Below are positions 17,174 to 25,643 of a stretch of 64,000 nt of DNA, piece after piece. The stretch comes from Anaerostipes amylophilus (GTDB lineage Bacteria; Bacillota; Clostridia; Lachnospirales; Lachnospiraceae), in NCBI RefSeq assembly GCF_025567365.1, contig NZ_JAOQJG010000008.1:1-64000 (forward strand). Reading direction: 5' to 3'. The position numbers were made by a program, and so were the translations under genes. The number at the start of each line of letters is the position of its first letter. The first letter of the stretch is position 1. The notes beneath the pieces are model-generated. The model searched no databases. It saw only the letters and a list, made by a program, of their open reading frames with translations, and was not told where the DNA came from.

Positions 17174-18768
17174 AATCCAAGTTTCCTCCTCAACGCTTTT
17201 GCTCTGTTACTTGTCATTCCTGTCTGTTTTAGTCCCTGCAGATAAACATCCTTTGCCTTCTCTATCTGGTTTTTCTGGCATAGATAAATTCCATATTCAA
17301 TATAAGCTTCCATGACTTTTGGATAATGTTTTATAAAACGTTCATACTCATTTTCAATATTCACAGATTTTTCTCTAAGATACGATAACTTTCTCTCATA
17401 TATTTCCCATGCTTCATTTTTCTCTAATTTCTCATGAAACACTCTGTCAGTCTCTTGAAAAAAAAGCTTATCATCTCCTCTTTTTGCCTTAATCTCATAC
17501 AGATTGATCTTTTGTTTTTCCAGCATCTTTTTTTGTTCTTCCTTAAGTCTGAACTTTTCTGTCTTATAAAGCAGTTTTTCTGCCTTCTTTACAACAAACT
17601 CTGGAAGTTTTTCCTGCCACAAAATATAATGATCAATAAAAAAATATGCTGACCAGAAATCATGTACGTCCTTTTGACAAATTTCTAATGCTGACACCAG
17701 CTCATCTTGTTTCACCTCCTTTTCAGGATCATTTAATACTTCTATCAGCAGAAGATATGCTTCTGTTTTCTTTTTATTTGTTTCTTCCTTCTTAAAATAT
17801 TGACCGGCCAGTGTCAGATCTTTCTCTGTCCTTTCGTTTCCATAAAAATAAACCATACCTTTTTTGTAGAAATCCTCGTATGTTTTCACTGACTGTACTT
17901 TCAATTTTTCTTCTTTGTGGCTGTCTATAAAACCAAAAATACCGATCATGCCAATGCAGGCTAAAAAAACGACACTTTTTTCTGATCTGCTTTTCCAGAC
18001 AATTTTTCTAAGATCTCTCTTGATATCTCTAGCGCTCTGATAATTCTTTTTCTCATCCTCACAAAGACATTTCTGTATGATATTCTCTATAGGATACTTT
18101 TTATTCTGTTCTGTATTTAGCTGAATGATCTTTCCTATACTGTAGACATCCATAAAAAATTCAGCTCTTTCTCCTGCTTTTGTCTGTCGTTTGGAAGCAT
18201 AAATCCTCGTTCCATACCCAGTCAGAAAATCTCCTTTCATTGAAGATGCTCCAAAATCGATCAAATACAGACGTCCTGATGGATGAAGTATGATATTCTC
18301 TGGTTTAAGATCCATATGTACAACACCTCTCTTATGAACCTGTTCCAACACCTTACAGACCTTATACATAAGTAGTATCAATGTTTTTTCTGAAATTTTT
18401 CCATGGACTGTTTTATATGTTTTTAGAGATTGTCCTTTAATATATTCCATAACCAGGCAATGATCTTTGGCGTTTTCTGCAAGGAATAATTTGGGAATAC
18501 CCTTGATATTTTTTAATTGATTTAATATCTCTTTCTCCCGTTTCCACTGATTTTCATCTTTAAGTATTTTCACTGCAACCTTTTTCCCTGTCTTTAAATC
18601 TTTTGCAAGAAATACTTTCCCCATTCCACCTGCACCCAAAAGCTTCTGAGTCTGATAACGGTTATGGTATATTTGAGCTATCTCTCTTTCGGAACTTTGA
18701 CGATCACACAGGATAGATTGTCTAGTTCTCCACGTTTTTTTACTTTTCGAAAACATCTTTCTACCCAT
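17170..18768 (-). CDS. Membrane Ser/Thr protein kinase with TPR-like outer domain
   Basis: This 532-residue protein has a Hanks-type kinase domain at about 35-255: LLGAGGMGKVF glycine loop, K67 in VAVKIL, HMDLKPEN catalytic loop (D153) and DFG at 171-173. Arg of the usual HRD is replaced by Met (non-RD), and the APE region is atypical. A transmembrane segment lies at about 264-282, followed by ~250 residues of alpha-helical, TPR-like sequence outside. It has no PASTA repeats, unlike PknB/PrkC. The start is uncertain: ATG at 18768 (or 18756) overlaps the phosphatase gene by up to 91 bases and has only weak ribosome binding sites. The phosphatase and the Ig-like protein flank it and overlap it. 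Confidence 0.88.
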   Translation of the reverse strand: MGRKMFSKSKKTWRTRQSILCDRQSSEREIAQIYHNRYQTQKLLGAGGMGKVFLAKDLKTGKKVAVKILKDENQWKREKEILNQLKNIKGIPKLFLAENAKDHCLVMEYIKGQSLKTYKTVHGKISEKTLILLMYKVCKVLEQVHKRGVVHMDLKPENIILHPSGRLYLIDFGASSMKGDFLTGYGTRIYASKRQTKAGERAEFFMDVYSIGKIIQLNTEQNKKYPIENIIQKCLCEDEKKNYQSARDIKRDLRKIVWKSRSEKSVVFLACIGMIGIFGFIDSHKEEKLKVQSVKTYEDFYKKGMVYFYGNERTEKDLTLAGQYFKKEETNKKKTEAYLLLIEVLNDPEKEVKQDELVSALEICQKDVHDFWSAYFFIDHYILWQEKLPEFVVKKAEKLLYKTEKFRLKEEQKKMLEKQKINLYEIKAKRGDDKLFFQETDRVFHEKLEKNEAWEIYERKLSYLREKSVNIENEYERFIKHYPKVMEAYIEYGIYLCQKNQIEKAKDVYLQGLKQTGMTSNRAKALRRKLGL

Positions 18769-19439
18769 TCTTTCATTTGTTCCCTGGACGCTTCCACCTG
18801 ATAGATCTCTTCCTCTTCAAGTAATCCATAAAATCCATCTGTACAAAGCAAAAATTCCATTCCCGGATGCAGTCTTCCCTTATAGCAATCTACTCTGACG
18901 TCCTTCGTCACACCAACACACTGCAGAAGAATATGTCGTCTCGGATCTTTTCTTGCCTGTTCTTTCGTCAAATGTCCTGCCCGAAGTTCAAGTTCTACCA
19001 GCGTATGATCTGTTGTCACAAATTTTCTATTTCTGTCAAACCAGTATGTTCTGGAATCTCCAACATTTAATACAAAAAATTCGTGATCTTCCACAAATAA
19101 TAATGTTAACGTACTTCCCATTGATTTGACTTCTTCCATTTTTCTGCTCATCAACAAAAGGTTCTGATTGATCTTTCGGATCAAATCGATCAGATTTTGT
19201 TCGATCATATTAATTCCCATTTCATATAATCCTTCAAATAAAGTTTCATCAAACCACTGTTTCAATACTTCTACAATATAACGGCTTGCGATCTCTCCTT
19301 TCTTCAAACCACCCATTCCATCACACACAACAGCCAGAAGATAAAGCTTTCCATTCTTTTCCTGCTGCCTTAATAAATAAGCATCCTGATTCGACGGTCT
19401 TCCGTTTCCAATATCCGTCATTCCAATCGTATCTATCAT
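18678..19439 (-). CDS. PP2C-type Ser/Thr protein phosphatase
   Basis: This 253-residue metal-dependent phosphatase is probably the antagonist of the adjoining kinase. The metal-binding Asp motifs are present: RPSNQDAY, VVCDGMGG, LLCTDGF and LDNLSCV. GSTLTLLF and NVGDSRTY are also typical. The frame is open to 19463, but GGAGG seven bases before ATG at 19439 decides the start. The 3' end overlaps the kinase gene. This phosphatase-kinase pairing is known from PrpC-PrkC, yet the genes usually found next to prkC (rsgA, rlmN, rpe) are absent here. Confidence 0.92.
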   Translation of the reverse strand: MIDTIGMTDIGNGRPSNQDAYLLRQQEKNGKLYLLAVVCDGMGGLKKGEIASRYIVEVLKQWFDETLFEGLYEMGINMIEQNLIDLIRKINQNLLLMSRKMEEVKSMGSTLTLLFVEDHEFFVLNVGDSRTYWFDRNRKFVTTDHTLVELELRAGHLTKEQARKDPRRHILLQCVGVTKDVRVDCYKGRLHPGMEFLLCTDGFYGLLEEEEIYQVEASREQMKEWVERCFRKVKKRGELDNLSCVIVKVPKER

Positions 19440-19465
19440 ATGTTCCTCCAAAAAATTCTTCATAA

Positions 19466-19503
19466 TAGAAAAAAGCCTGTAAAGATTATTCTTTACAAGC
19501 TTT
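19466..19503 (-). terminator. Terminator after the small coiled-coil gene
   Basis: AAGCCTGTAAAGA (19473-19485) pairs, with one mismatch, to TCTTTACAAGCTT (19490-19502). A T-run follows on the minus strand. It separates the 103-residue gene from the phosphatase operon, or attenuates between them. Confidence 0.8.
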
Positions 19504-19526
19504 CTCTGCTGTTCTTGTTTGTTTCA

Positions 19527-19838
19527 TTATTCTTCGATGTCTTCGCCATCCTCGAATTCATCTTCTTCGCCTTCAATCTCCTGTTTGAGAATCTCAATAT
19601 CTCCTCTAAGTTTCTCGATGAGATTGAACAGATCAATATATTCTGCCTGTGGGTAGTCCATATGTTCTTCAAAATATTTCTCTCCCACCTGACGATACAA
19701 ATCATTCAAATCTCTTTTCGCCACTCGCAGATCATTATGTCTCTTCGCAGAATCTGCCACTTCCTTCGCCTTCTGTGCAGCTGCTTTTCCTGTTGTTGAA
19801 ATAGTTTCTTCCAGACGTCCGAAAAAATCTTTTGCCAT
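19527..19838 (-). CDS. Small acidic coiled-coil protein, unknown
   Basis: This 103-residue protein is helical throughout, beginning MAKDFFGRLEETISTTGKAA. The middle is rich in Lys/Arg/Glu heptads, and the C-terminus is strongly acidic (EGEEDEFEDGEDIEE). It has no signal peptide or membrane helix. The first 35 residues (alternating Ala/Lys, amphipathic) recall small stress or scaffold proteins of Lachnospiraceae, but I do not recognise a named family. It has its own likely promoter and terminator and sits between the large adhesin and the phosphatase. No function can be given. Confidence 0.75.
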   Translation of the reverse strand: MAKDFFGRLEETISTTGKAAAQKAKEVADSAKRHNDLRVAKRDLNDLYRQVGEKYFEEHMDYPQAEYIDLFNLIEKLRGDIEILKQEIEGEEDEFEDGEDIEE

Positions 19839-19866
19839 ATACGCTCACTCCCAACGTTTTTCTTTC

Positions 19867-19896
19867 ATTGTACCTTATTCAGCTGCTTTCGTCCAG
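19867..19896 (-). promoter_or_regulatory. Likely promoter of the small coiled-coil gene
   Basis: CTGGAC (19891-19896) and TACAAT (19867-19872) on the minus strand have an 18-base spacer. GGGAG lies before the ATG at 19838. The boxes fit only moderately. Confidence 0.45.
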
Positions 19897-19917
19897 CCTA
19901 AAAGCGCCTTTCGAGAC

Positions 19918-22900
19918 TTAATGTTTCTTCTTACGATATAATAGTAAAATCCCTGAAAATGCTGCAGCTGCCATAGCAAATATCCATCGAAGATCACTTT
20001 CGTCTCCTGTTTTTGGTCCAGAAGAAGTAGCTGTATTTTCAAAATCATTTCCCTTGTTTTTCGTATAAGTTATATTTTCAGGTATTTTCTGTTTTCTTAC
20101 TTTGATCTCACGAACTGCTGTCACTTCTTTTGCGTTATCGGCCTTTGCTTTTGCCGTATTTTTTATCGTTCGATCTTTCATTATTTTGTTATTTAACTTT
20201 ACCTGATAGATTACTTTTATTTTCTGGTCATTTGTAAGATTTTCTTTTGTTTCAATTCTGAAACTGTTATCTGATACAACAATCCTGCATTTCGAAGTGA
20301 TATCTGCTTCATCTGGTGAAAAAACATGAACACTTTCCTTTATGATCTTTGCATATTTATGATCGATCTTATCTTCGATCACAATGTTCTTTGCAACTGC
20401 ATCTTTCACAATCTGTGATACGAAAATCTGATATTCACAAATACCGCCAGCTTTATATACTGTCTTATCACTTCTTTTTGTGATCAAAAGCTGTGGAATA
20501 TTCTCCTCCATCGTTACAACAATATCATCTCTTACTTTATCTGCATCCTCACTGTACGCAAATGCTGTATTTTTAATATCTCCATCGATCATTGAAAGAA
20601 ATGCTGTATCATAAATTACAAGAAGCTCATCCTTATCACTTAAATCTCTTCCTGTGGCGATCTTAAACTTTCTACTGGTATCATCTCTGCTGATCTCACA
20701 CTGATTTGTGATATCTTCCCCATTATATTTTACACGGATCATACCAATATCCATTCCTTTCTTCTCAAATAAATCTTCTATGATAACTTTATGTGCTGTC
20801 ATCCCTTCATTTTTCTGTGTCACACGAATCTTATATGATCCAGTCTGACCTTCTTTATATATCTTATGATCTGATGTTTTCTCGATTTTTAACATTGGAG
20901 GTTTTACAACAACTGTATTTTCATCCTGCGCTGGCTCTGTGTTATCACTTTGTACGATCGCTGTATTTTTTATAGCACCATCAATTCTTTTTTCAAATAA
21001 TACTTTATATATGATATCAATAGAATCACTGTCTCCAAGATCTTTTCCTGTTTCTACAACAAAATTTCCATCTCTTGCTTCTATTTTACATTCATCTGTA
21101 ATATCTTGTTTGTTATACATGACTTGAAAATCAGAAATCTTCATTCCTTCTTTTTCAAATTCATCTGTAACTATTATATTTTTTGCTTTTACGCCTTCCT
21201 TCCCCTGTGTAATATGAAGTTTATAACTTCCTGTTTCTCCCACACTGTAAATCTTTTTATCGGACTGTTTAAGAATCTGAAGTTTAGGTGCCTTGATCTT
21301 GATCATCTCTTCTGCCACACCACCTCCTGAAGGAATATCTGCATCTTCACGGATCAGTTCTTTGTTACTGTTTCTTGTTGCTGGAACTTTCATTACATTT
21401 TTTATGTCTTTTCCCTCTAGTCCATCCTGCTCGATCACTGCCTGATAGCTGATCTCAATCTTGTCCGTCATCCACAGATCATTGTAATTTGTATCTTTTT
21501 TTCCACATTCAGAAGCGAATACCGGTATTATTCCGTTCTTTAATGCGATCGGAGTCTGTATCGTATAACTTCTTTCGTTATCATCAAATTCAGCCTGACA
21601 TTTTGATGTTATATTTTTACCATCTGCCATCACTGATAATGTTCCAGGTATAATACGGATCCCTTCTGCTTTGATTTCATCCTCGATTCTTATATCTCTC
21701 ATAAATGTTCCAGGATTTGGATTCGTTATCACTGCCTTATATGCCACATGATCACCTTTTTTATAAATCTGTGCCGGAGCTGATTTTATAACATCATTTT
21801 TAGGAGAATTGATATATATCTGTGCCTGATCTTTTGTCTCCGGAATTCCCGCTGCCCATGCAGATGCTTCATTATCGATCAACTGGCCATTTGCTGCCAC
21901 TGATGTTTTCATTGTGTATACAATCTGGATTTCATTTTCATACGGAAGAACATAATCACCTTTTGACTTTAAGATCCAGCTATTTCCTTCTTTCTGCATT
22001 GTGTAGCAGTCTTCTGGAATTCCTGATACTTTTATATCCTTTAGCGAAACTCTGGAATTATCTGCAAATGATCTATCCTGAATCGTAAAGTATGCTGTTC
22101 CTGCTTTTGGATTTTTATTTTTCACAGTAACCTTGTAGGTAACCTCATCTTTTGCCTGATATTCATACTGCTTTGTCTCTTTTGTAAGCAAAAGGCCCGG
22201 ATTACTCTCATCTTTTTTGGGCAGTTCTATATCAACCCTGACTTCATTCGTCATTGTGTTTTTGCCATCAATGATCGTCTTTGCCTTATTATTTTGTGTA
22301 AGAACTGTTTTATTTTCATTATAATGTCCATGCTTTTCCCAAAGATTCCTTAACTCCATAAGCTGCTCTTTCGTTGCATCTTTCATAATGTTCATCTTGA
22401 TCTTGATCTTTAATACATATATACCGCGCTTATAAAATTCAGGATCATTCGGATCTTTTAATCTGGCTTTTACAAGATTTCCGTTTTGTGAGATATCAAA
22501 TTCACTACTGACATCTTTATTGTCTCCATATACTTTGATATCAAGAATCTTCTGACATTCTTCTACATTGTCCTCGAATGCAAATCCGCTGAAATAATGG
22601 GCTTTCGGAATATCTCCGGCAATTGCCTGGCTTACTTCATAAGTCCATGTCTTTGCAAGATCTGGACAATTGTAATGCTCTGTTGATTCTCCATTCGACG
22701 TTATGATCTCTTTTTTTGGAGCTGGTGGATCAAATTTTACCATGTTCTGTCCATATCCAACATATTGTTCCTGATTTGTTGGTCCATCATCCATAATTCT
22801 TCCAAACGTATATTCAAACGTATCTGAAGCAAATGTAAATCCCGCACATGTAAAGTCTTCATTGTCATAATTTTCAGAAAAATCAGCATAATAAATACTC

Positions 22901-23604
22901 TTATTTCCATCTTTGTTATAACTTAATTTTGTGTTTTTAGAAACATATTCTCCATGGATGTCATCTGCTTTTACCCCGATATACTGGTGTGTATCAATAT
23001 CCTGTAATGTCATATTACTTTTGATCGTTACAGGAATATTCGTTCCAGCTTTAAAAAACTGACTTTTCATTGTCATCTCTTCAATTCCGATATAAGAGCA
23101 GCCACTAAGATCACCTCCTACTGCCACATATCCTTCCATGTTCTTATATTTTTCGATTCCCGTGATCGTCATAACCAGATCAAATGTCTGCCATCTACCA
23201 TGGCTTCCATCCTTGTCACACTGATAAATCTCCATATTCGTTTTCTTGATCTGTATATTTCCAGCTGTGTTTTCTGAAGTATCAAACCATAGATATTGTT
23301 TTAAAAATCCAGGCATAGAAATGTCTGGGAGTTTCTTGGTATCTTTTCCTTTGGTAATGATCGTCTTCGTCTGATCCGTTGGATGCATCTTAAATCCATA
23401 GGATGCATCCACACTTAATGCTTTCTGATCATCAAATGCTGAAAAAATATGTTTGTCATCTCCCCAACTGCTTGTAATTGGCTTTGCTTTGCTACAATTA
23501 AGCTGAGCCAGTACGGATTTTTCCTTTATTTTTGCTGTCAGTGCTGCTGATAATGAAAATACTACAACACCCAATGCCATAAGAGTTCTTCTTGCTTTCT
23601 TCAT
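19918..23604 (-). CDS. Large repeat surface adhesin with PKTGD sorting signal
   Basis: This 1228-residue protein has a signal peptide (about 1-30) and a unique N-terminal ~480 residues. It continues with five DUF11-like/conserved-repeat domains starting near LLLTKETKQYEYQ, IKSAPAQIYKKGD, LQILKQSDKKIYSVG, LKIEKTSDHKIYKEG and LLITKRSDKTVYKAG. The last three are close paralogues, each with a (N/D)ITxxC segment and an IKNTA ending, so they arose by internal duplication. The C-terminus reads GPKTGDESDLRW, a hydrophobic helix, then RKKKH. This is a cell-wall sorting signal with Gly in place of the usual Leu, a form I know from other Lachnospiraceae. It probably mediates adhesion or forms the cell surface layer. 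GGAGGG precedes the ATG. Confidence 0.85.
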   Translation of the reverse strand: MKKARRTLMALGVVVFSLSAALTAKIKEKSVLAQLNCSKAKPITSSWGDDKHIFSAFDDQKALSVDASYGFKMHPTDQTKTIITKGKDTKKLPDISMPGFLKQYLWFDTSENTAGNIQIKKTNMEIYQCDKDGSHGRWQTFDLVMTITGIEKYKNMEGYVAVGGDLSGCSYIGIEEMTMKSQFFKAGTNIPVTIKSNMTLQDIDTHQYIGVKADDIHGEYVSKNTKLSYNKDGNKSIYYADFSENYDNEDFTCAGFTFASDTFEYTFGRIMDDGPTNQEQYVGYGQNMVKFDPPAPKKEIITSNGESTEHYNCPDLAKTWTYEVSQAIAGDIPKAHYFSGFAFEDNVEECQKILDIKVYGDNKDVSSEFDISQNGNLVKARLKDPNDPEFYKRGIYVLKIKIKMNIMKDATKEQLMELRNLWEKHGHYNENKTVLTQNNKAKTIIDGKNTMTNEVRVDIELPKKDESNPGLLLTKETKQYEYQAKDEVTYKVTVKNKNPKAGTAYFTIQDRSFADNSRVSLKDIKVSGIPEDCYTMQKEGNSWILKSKGDYVLPYENEIQIVYTMKTSVAANGQLIDNEASAWAAGIPETKDQAQIYINSPKNDVIKSAPAQIYKKGDHVAYKAVITNPNPGTFMRDIRIEDEIKAEGIRIIPGTLSVMADGKNITSKCQAEFDDNERSYTIQTPIALKNGIIPVFASECGKKDTNYNDLWMTDKIEISYQAVIEQDGLEGKDIKNVMKVPATRNSNKELIREDADIPSGGGVAEEMIKIKAPKLQILKQSDKKIYSVGETGSYKLHITQGKEGVKAKNIIVTDEFEKEGMKISDFQVMYNKQDITDECKIEARDGNFVVETGKDLGDSDSIDIIYKVLFEKRIDGAIKNTAIVQSDNTEPAQDENTVVVKPPMLKIEKTSDHKIYKEGQTGSYKIRVTQKNEGMTAHKVIIEDLFEKKGMDIGMIRVKYNGEDITNQCEISRDDTSRKFKIATGRDLSDKDELLVIYDTAFLSMIDGDIKNTAFAYSEDADKVRDDIVVTMEENIPQLLITKRSDKTVYKAGGICEYQIFVSQIVKDAVAKNIVIEDKIDHKYAKIIKESVHVFSPDEADITSKCRIVVSDNSFRIETKENLTNDQKIKVIYQVKLNNKIMKDRTIKNTAKAKADNAKEVTAVREIKVRKQKIPENITYTKNKGNDFENTATSSGPKTGDESDLRWIFAMAAAAFSGILLLYRKKKH

Positions 23605-23980
23605 GAATACTACCCTCCTTATTATTGCCTTTTCTTTCCCTCATTCTCCAGCAGACAGAATTGTCTCATAGCATCTCAGCTCCCCTCATTCTTATGACAG
23701 GCTGCACTCACCTCCATGACCATGCAGAAGTCTCATTATCATATCCTTGTTCGCTCCCTGTCTCCAGATCATGGCGGGATATGTCCTCTTCGGACTGTAC
23801 TAGAAAATGGTCTTATTCAGTTGTCAAAACTTCCCTTGGATTCATCATTTGATCGTCTTGTCGTGAATGGATTATCTGATTTGATTGATCAATCATCATT
23901 TTGATTTGTTTTTAGAATTTTCTGATATTGTATTCTCTTCCATTTATTCCCTATCTTGGTTCATCATAACATTTTCACAT
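23605..23980 (-). other. Long untranslated stretch before the adhesin gene
   Basis: About 375 bases lie without a credible gene. On the minus strand TTGACA (complement of 23822-23827) with a weak TCTAGT 17 bases on could be a promoter, giving a leader of roughly 190 bases. A possible short leader peptide, MRQFCLLENEGKKRQ, ends shortly before the adhesin ribosome binding site. No known riboswitch pattern was recognised. Open frames on the plus strand here have no ribosome binding site and no recognisable content. Confidence 0.4.
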
Positions 23981-24018
23981 AAAAAAAGCAACCCATATTT
24001 TTATGAATTGCTTTTTTA
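23981..24018 (-). terminator. Terminator downstream of thrC
   Basis: AAAAAAGCAA (23982-23991) pairs with TTGCTTTTTT (24008-24017). The stem lies 35 bases after the thrC stop and is followed by T's on the minus strand. Confidence 0.8.
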
Positions 24019-24052
24019 CTTTTATTTATTCTATTATACAAGAATGTATTCC

Positions 24053-25543
24053 TTAGATTCCAAGAATCTTTTTCACTTCATCTTCCATTGCTACTGTTTC
24101 GCACACTGTGTCATGAAGTACTGGTGCTGTTCTGATCTCTTCGATCGCTTTTGGAATTTCTGTCTTTGATACTTTGTTAAGTTCATCAACTAATTCAAAA
24201 TCATCTTCTGCATCGTATGCTGGATCAATCGCATCCATAACACTTCTTGTAAATTTGTATGGACTGGCTGTTGAAGCAATGATTGTTGGAGTTTTGTCAT
24301 CTCCAGTTGCTGCTTTGTATTTGTCATATGCAACGGCTGCTACTGCTGTATGTGTATCCATTACATATCCTTCTTTGTCATATACTTCTTTGATCTTCAC
24401 TGCTGTTTCTTCTTCACTTCCAAAAGCTCCAAAGAACTCAGATAATTCTGCTTTCATTGCATCTGTGATCACATATTCTCCGTCTTTTGTAAGTGCTGCC
24501 ATAAATTCTGCACACTGTTTTGGATCATTTCCTGCGATTCTGTAGATCATACGCTCTAAGTTGCTTGAGATCAGGATATCCATAGATGGAGATGTTGTAA
24601 CATAGAATTCTCTGTTACGATCATATTTCCCTGTCTCAAAGAAATCAAATAATACTTTGTTCTTATTAGATGCACAGACAAACTTATTGATTGGAATACC
24701 CATCTGTTTTGCATAGTAAGAAGCTAAGATGTTACCAAAGTTTCCTGTTGGAACTACAACATTCATAGGTTCTCCTGCTTTCAGGGCACCCTGTTTTAAT
24801 AAATCTGCATAAGCTTTTACATAATATACGACCTGTGGCACTAAACGTCCGATATTGATAGAGTTCGCAGATGAGAACTGGAATCCATTATCATTCATAA
24901 CTTTCGCTAACTCTTTGTTAGAGAACATTTTTTTAACACCTGTCTGGGCATCGTCAAAGTTTCCTTTGATTCCGATCACATATGTATTGTTACCCTTCTG
25001 TGTTACCATCTGTTTTTCCTGAATTGGACTAACTCCAGACTTAGGATAAAAGACAATGATCTTGGTTCCTGGTACATCAGCAAATCCTGCCAGAGCTGCC
25101 TTTCCTGTATCTCCAGATGTTGCAGTTAAGATTACGATTTCATTCTTAACGTTATTCTTTCTTGCAGATGTTACGAGTAAATGTGGAAGAATAGATAATG
25201 CCATATCTTTAAATGCAATTGTTGCCCCGTGGAACAATTCCAGATAATATGCTCCGTCTACTTTCTTTGTTACTGCAATTTCTTCTGTGTCAAACTTGCT
25301 GTCGTATGCATTATTAATACAAGTCTTTAATTCTTCTTCTGTAAAGTCTGTAAGGAATTCTTTCATGACTGCATAAGCAATTTCCTGATAGGACATCTTT
25401 GTCAGATCTTCCAATGCTACGTTTAACTTTGGAATACTGTCTGGTACGAATAATCCTCCATCGCTTGTTAATCCTTTTAAAATAGCTTCAGAGGCGGTTG
25501 CTGTTTCTTCACTGTTTCTTGTGCTGTGGTATACTAAATTCAT
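24053..25543 (-). CDS. thrC: Threonine synthase
   Basis: This 496-residue PLP enzyme converts O-phosphohomoserine to threonine. It belongs to the long, yeast/E. coli-like group: MNLVYHSTRN at the start with EAILKGLTSDGGLFVP, then HGATIAFKDMALSIL with the PLP-binding Lys, ATSGDTGKAAL, SGVSPIQEKQM and VVPTGNFGNILASYYAK. The C-terminal part carries the STASPYKF segment. It is monocistronic between its own promoter and terminator. hom and thrB are not in the window. Confidence 0.95.
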   Translation of the reverse strand: MNLVYHSTRNSEETATASEAILKGLTSDGGLFVPDSIPKLNVALEDLTKMSYQEIAYAVMKEFLTDFTEEELKTCINNAYDSKFDTEEIAVTKKVDGAYYLELFHGATIAFKDMALSILPHLLVTSARKNNVKNEIVILTATSGDTGKAALAGFADVPGTKIIVFYPKSGVSPIQEKQMVTQKGNNTYVIGIKGNFDDAQTGVKKMFSNKELAKVMNDNGFQFSSANSINIGRLVPQVVYYVKAYADLLKQGALKAGEPMNVVVPTGNFGNILASYYAKQMGIPINKFVCASNKNKVLFDFFETGKYDRNREFYVTTSPSMDILISSNLERMIYRIAGNDPKQCAEFMAALTKDGEYVITDAMKAELSEFFGAFGSEEETAVKIKEVYDKEGYVMDTHTAVAAVAYDKYKAATGDDKTPTIIASTASPYKFTRSVMDAIDPAYDAEDDFELVDELNKVSKTEIPKAIEEIRTAPVLHDTVCETVAMEDEVKKILGI

Positions 25544-25593
25544 ATTTCCCTACCTTTTCTTCTATCAAATATGCGTGTTTCTGTTGGTTTCTG

Positions 25594-25622
25594 ATTATAA
25601 CATATGTTGTATCCATCTACAA
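25594..25622 (-). promoter_or_regulatory. Sigma-A promoter of thrC
   Basis: TTGTAG (25617-25622) and TATAAT (25594-25599) on the minus strand, 17-base spacer, about 50 bases before the thrC ATG. No T-box or other leader fits in the space left. Confidence 0.75.
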
Positions 25623-25643
25623 CAGATTTTCATGAACTATATC

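Noticed and set aside
23625..23904. Plus-strand open frames in the adhesin leader region
   Set aside because: No ribosome binding site or recognisable content; the region is better explained as a minus-strand leader.
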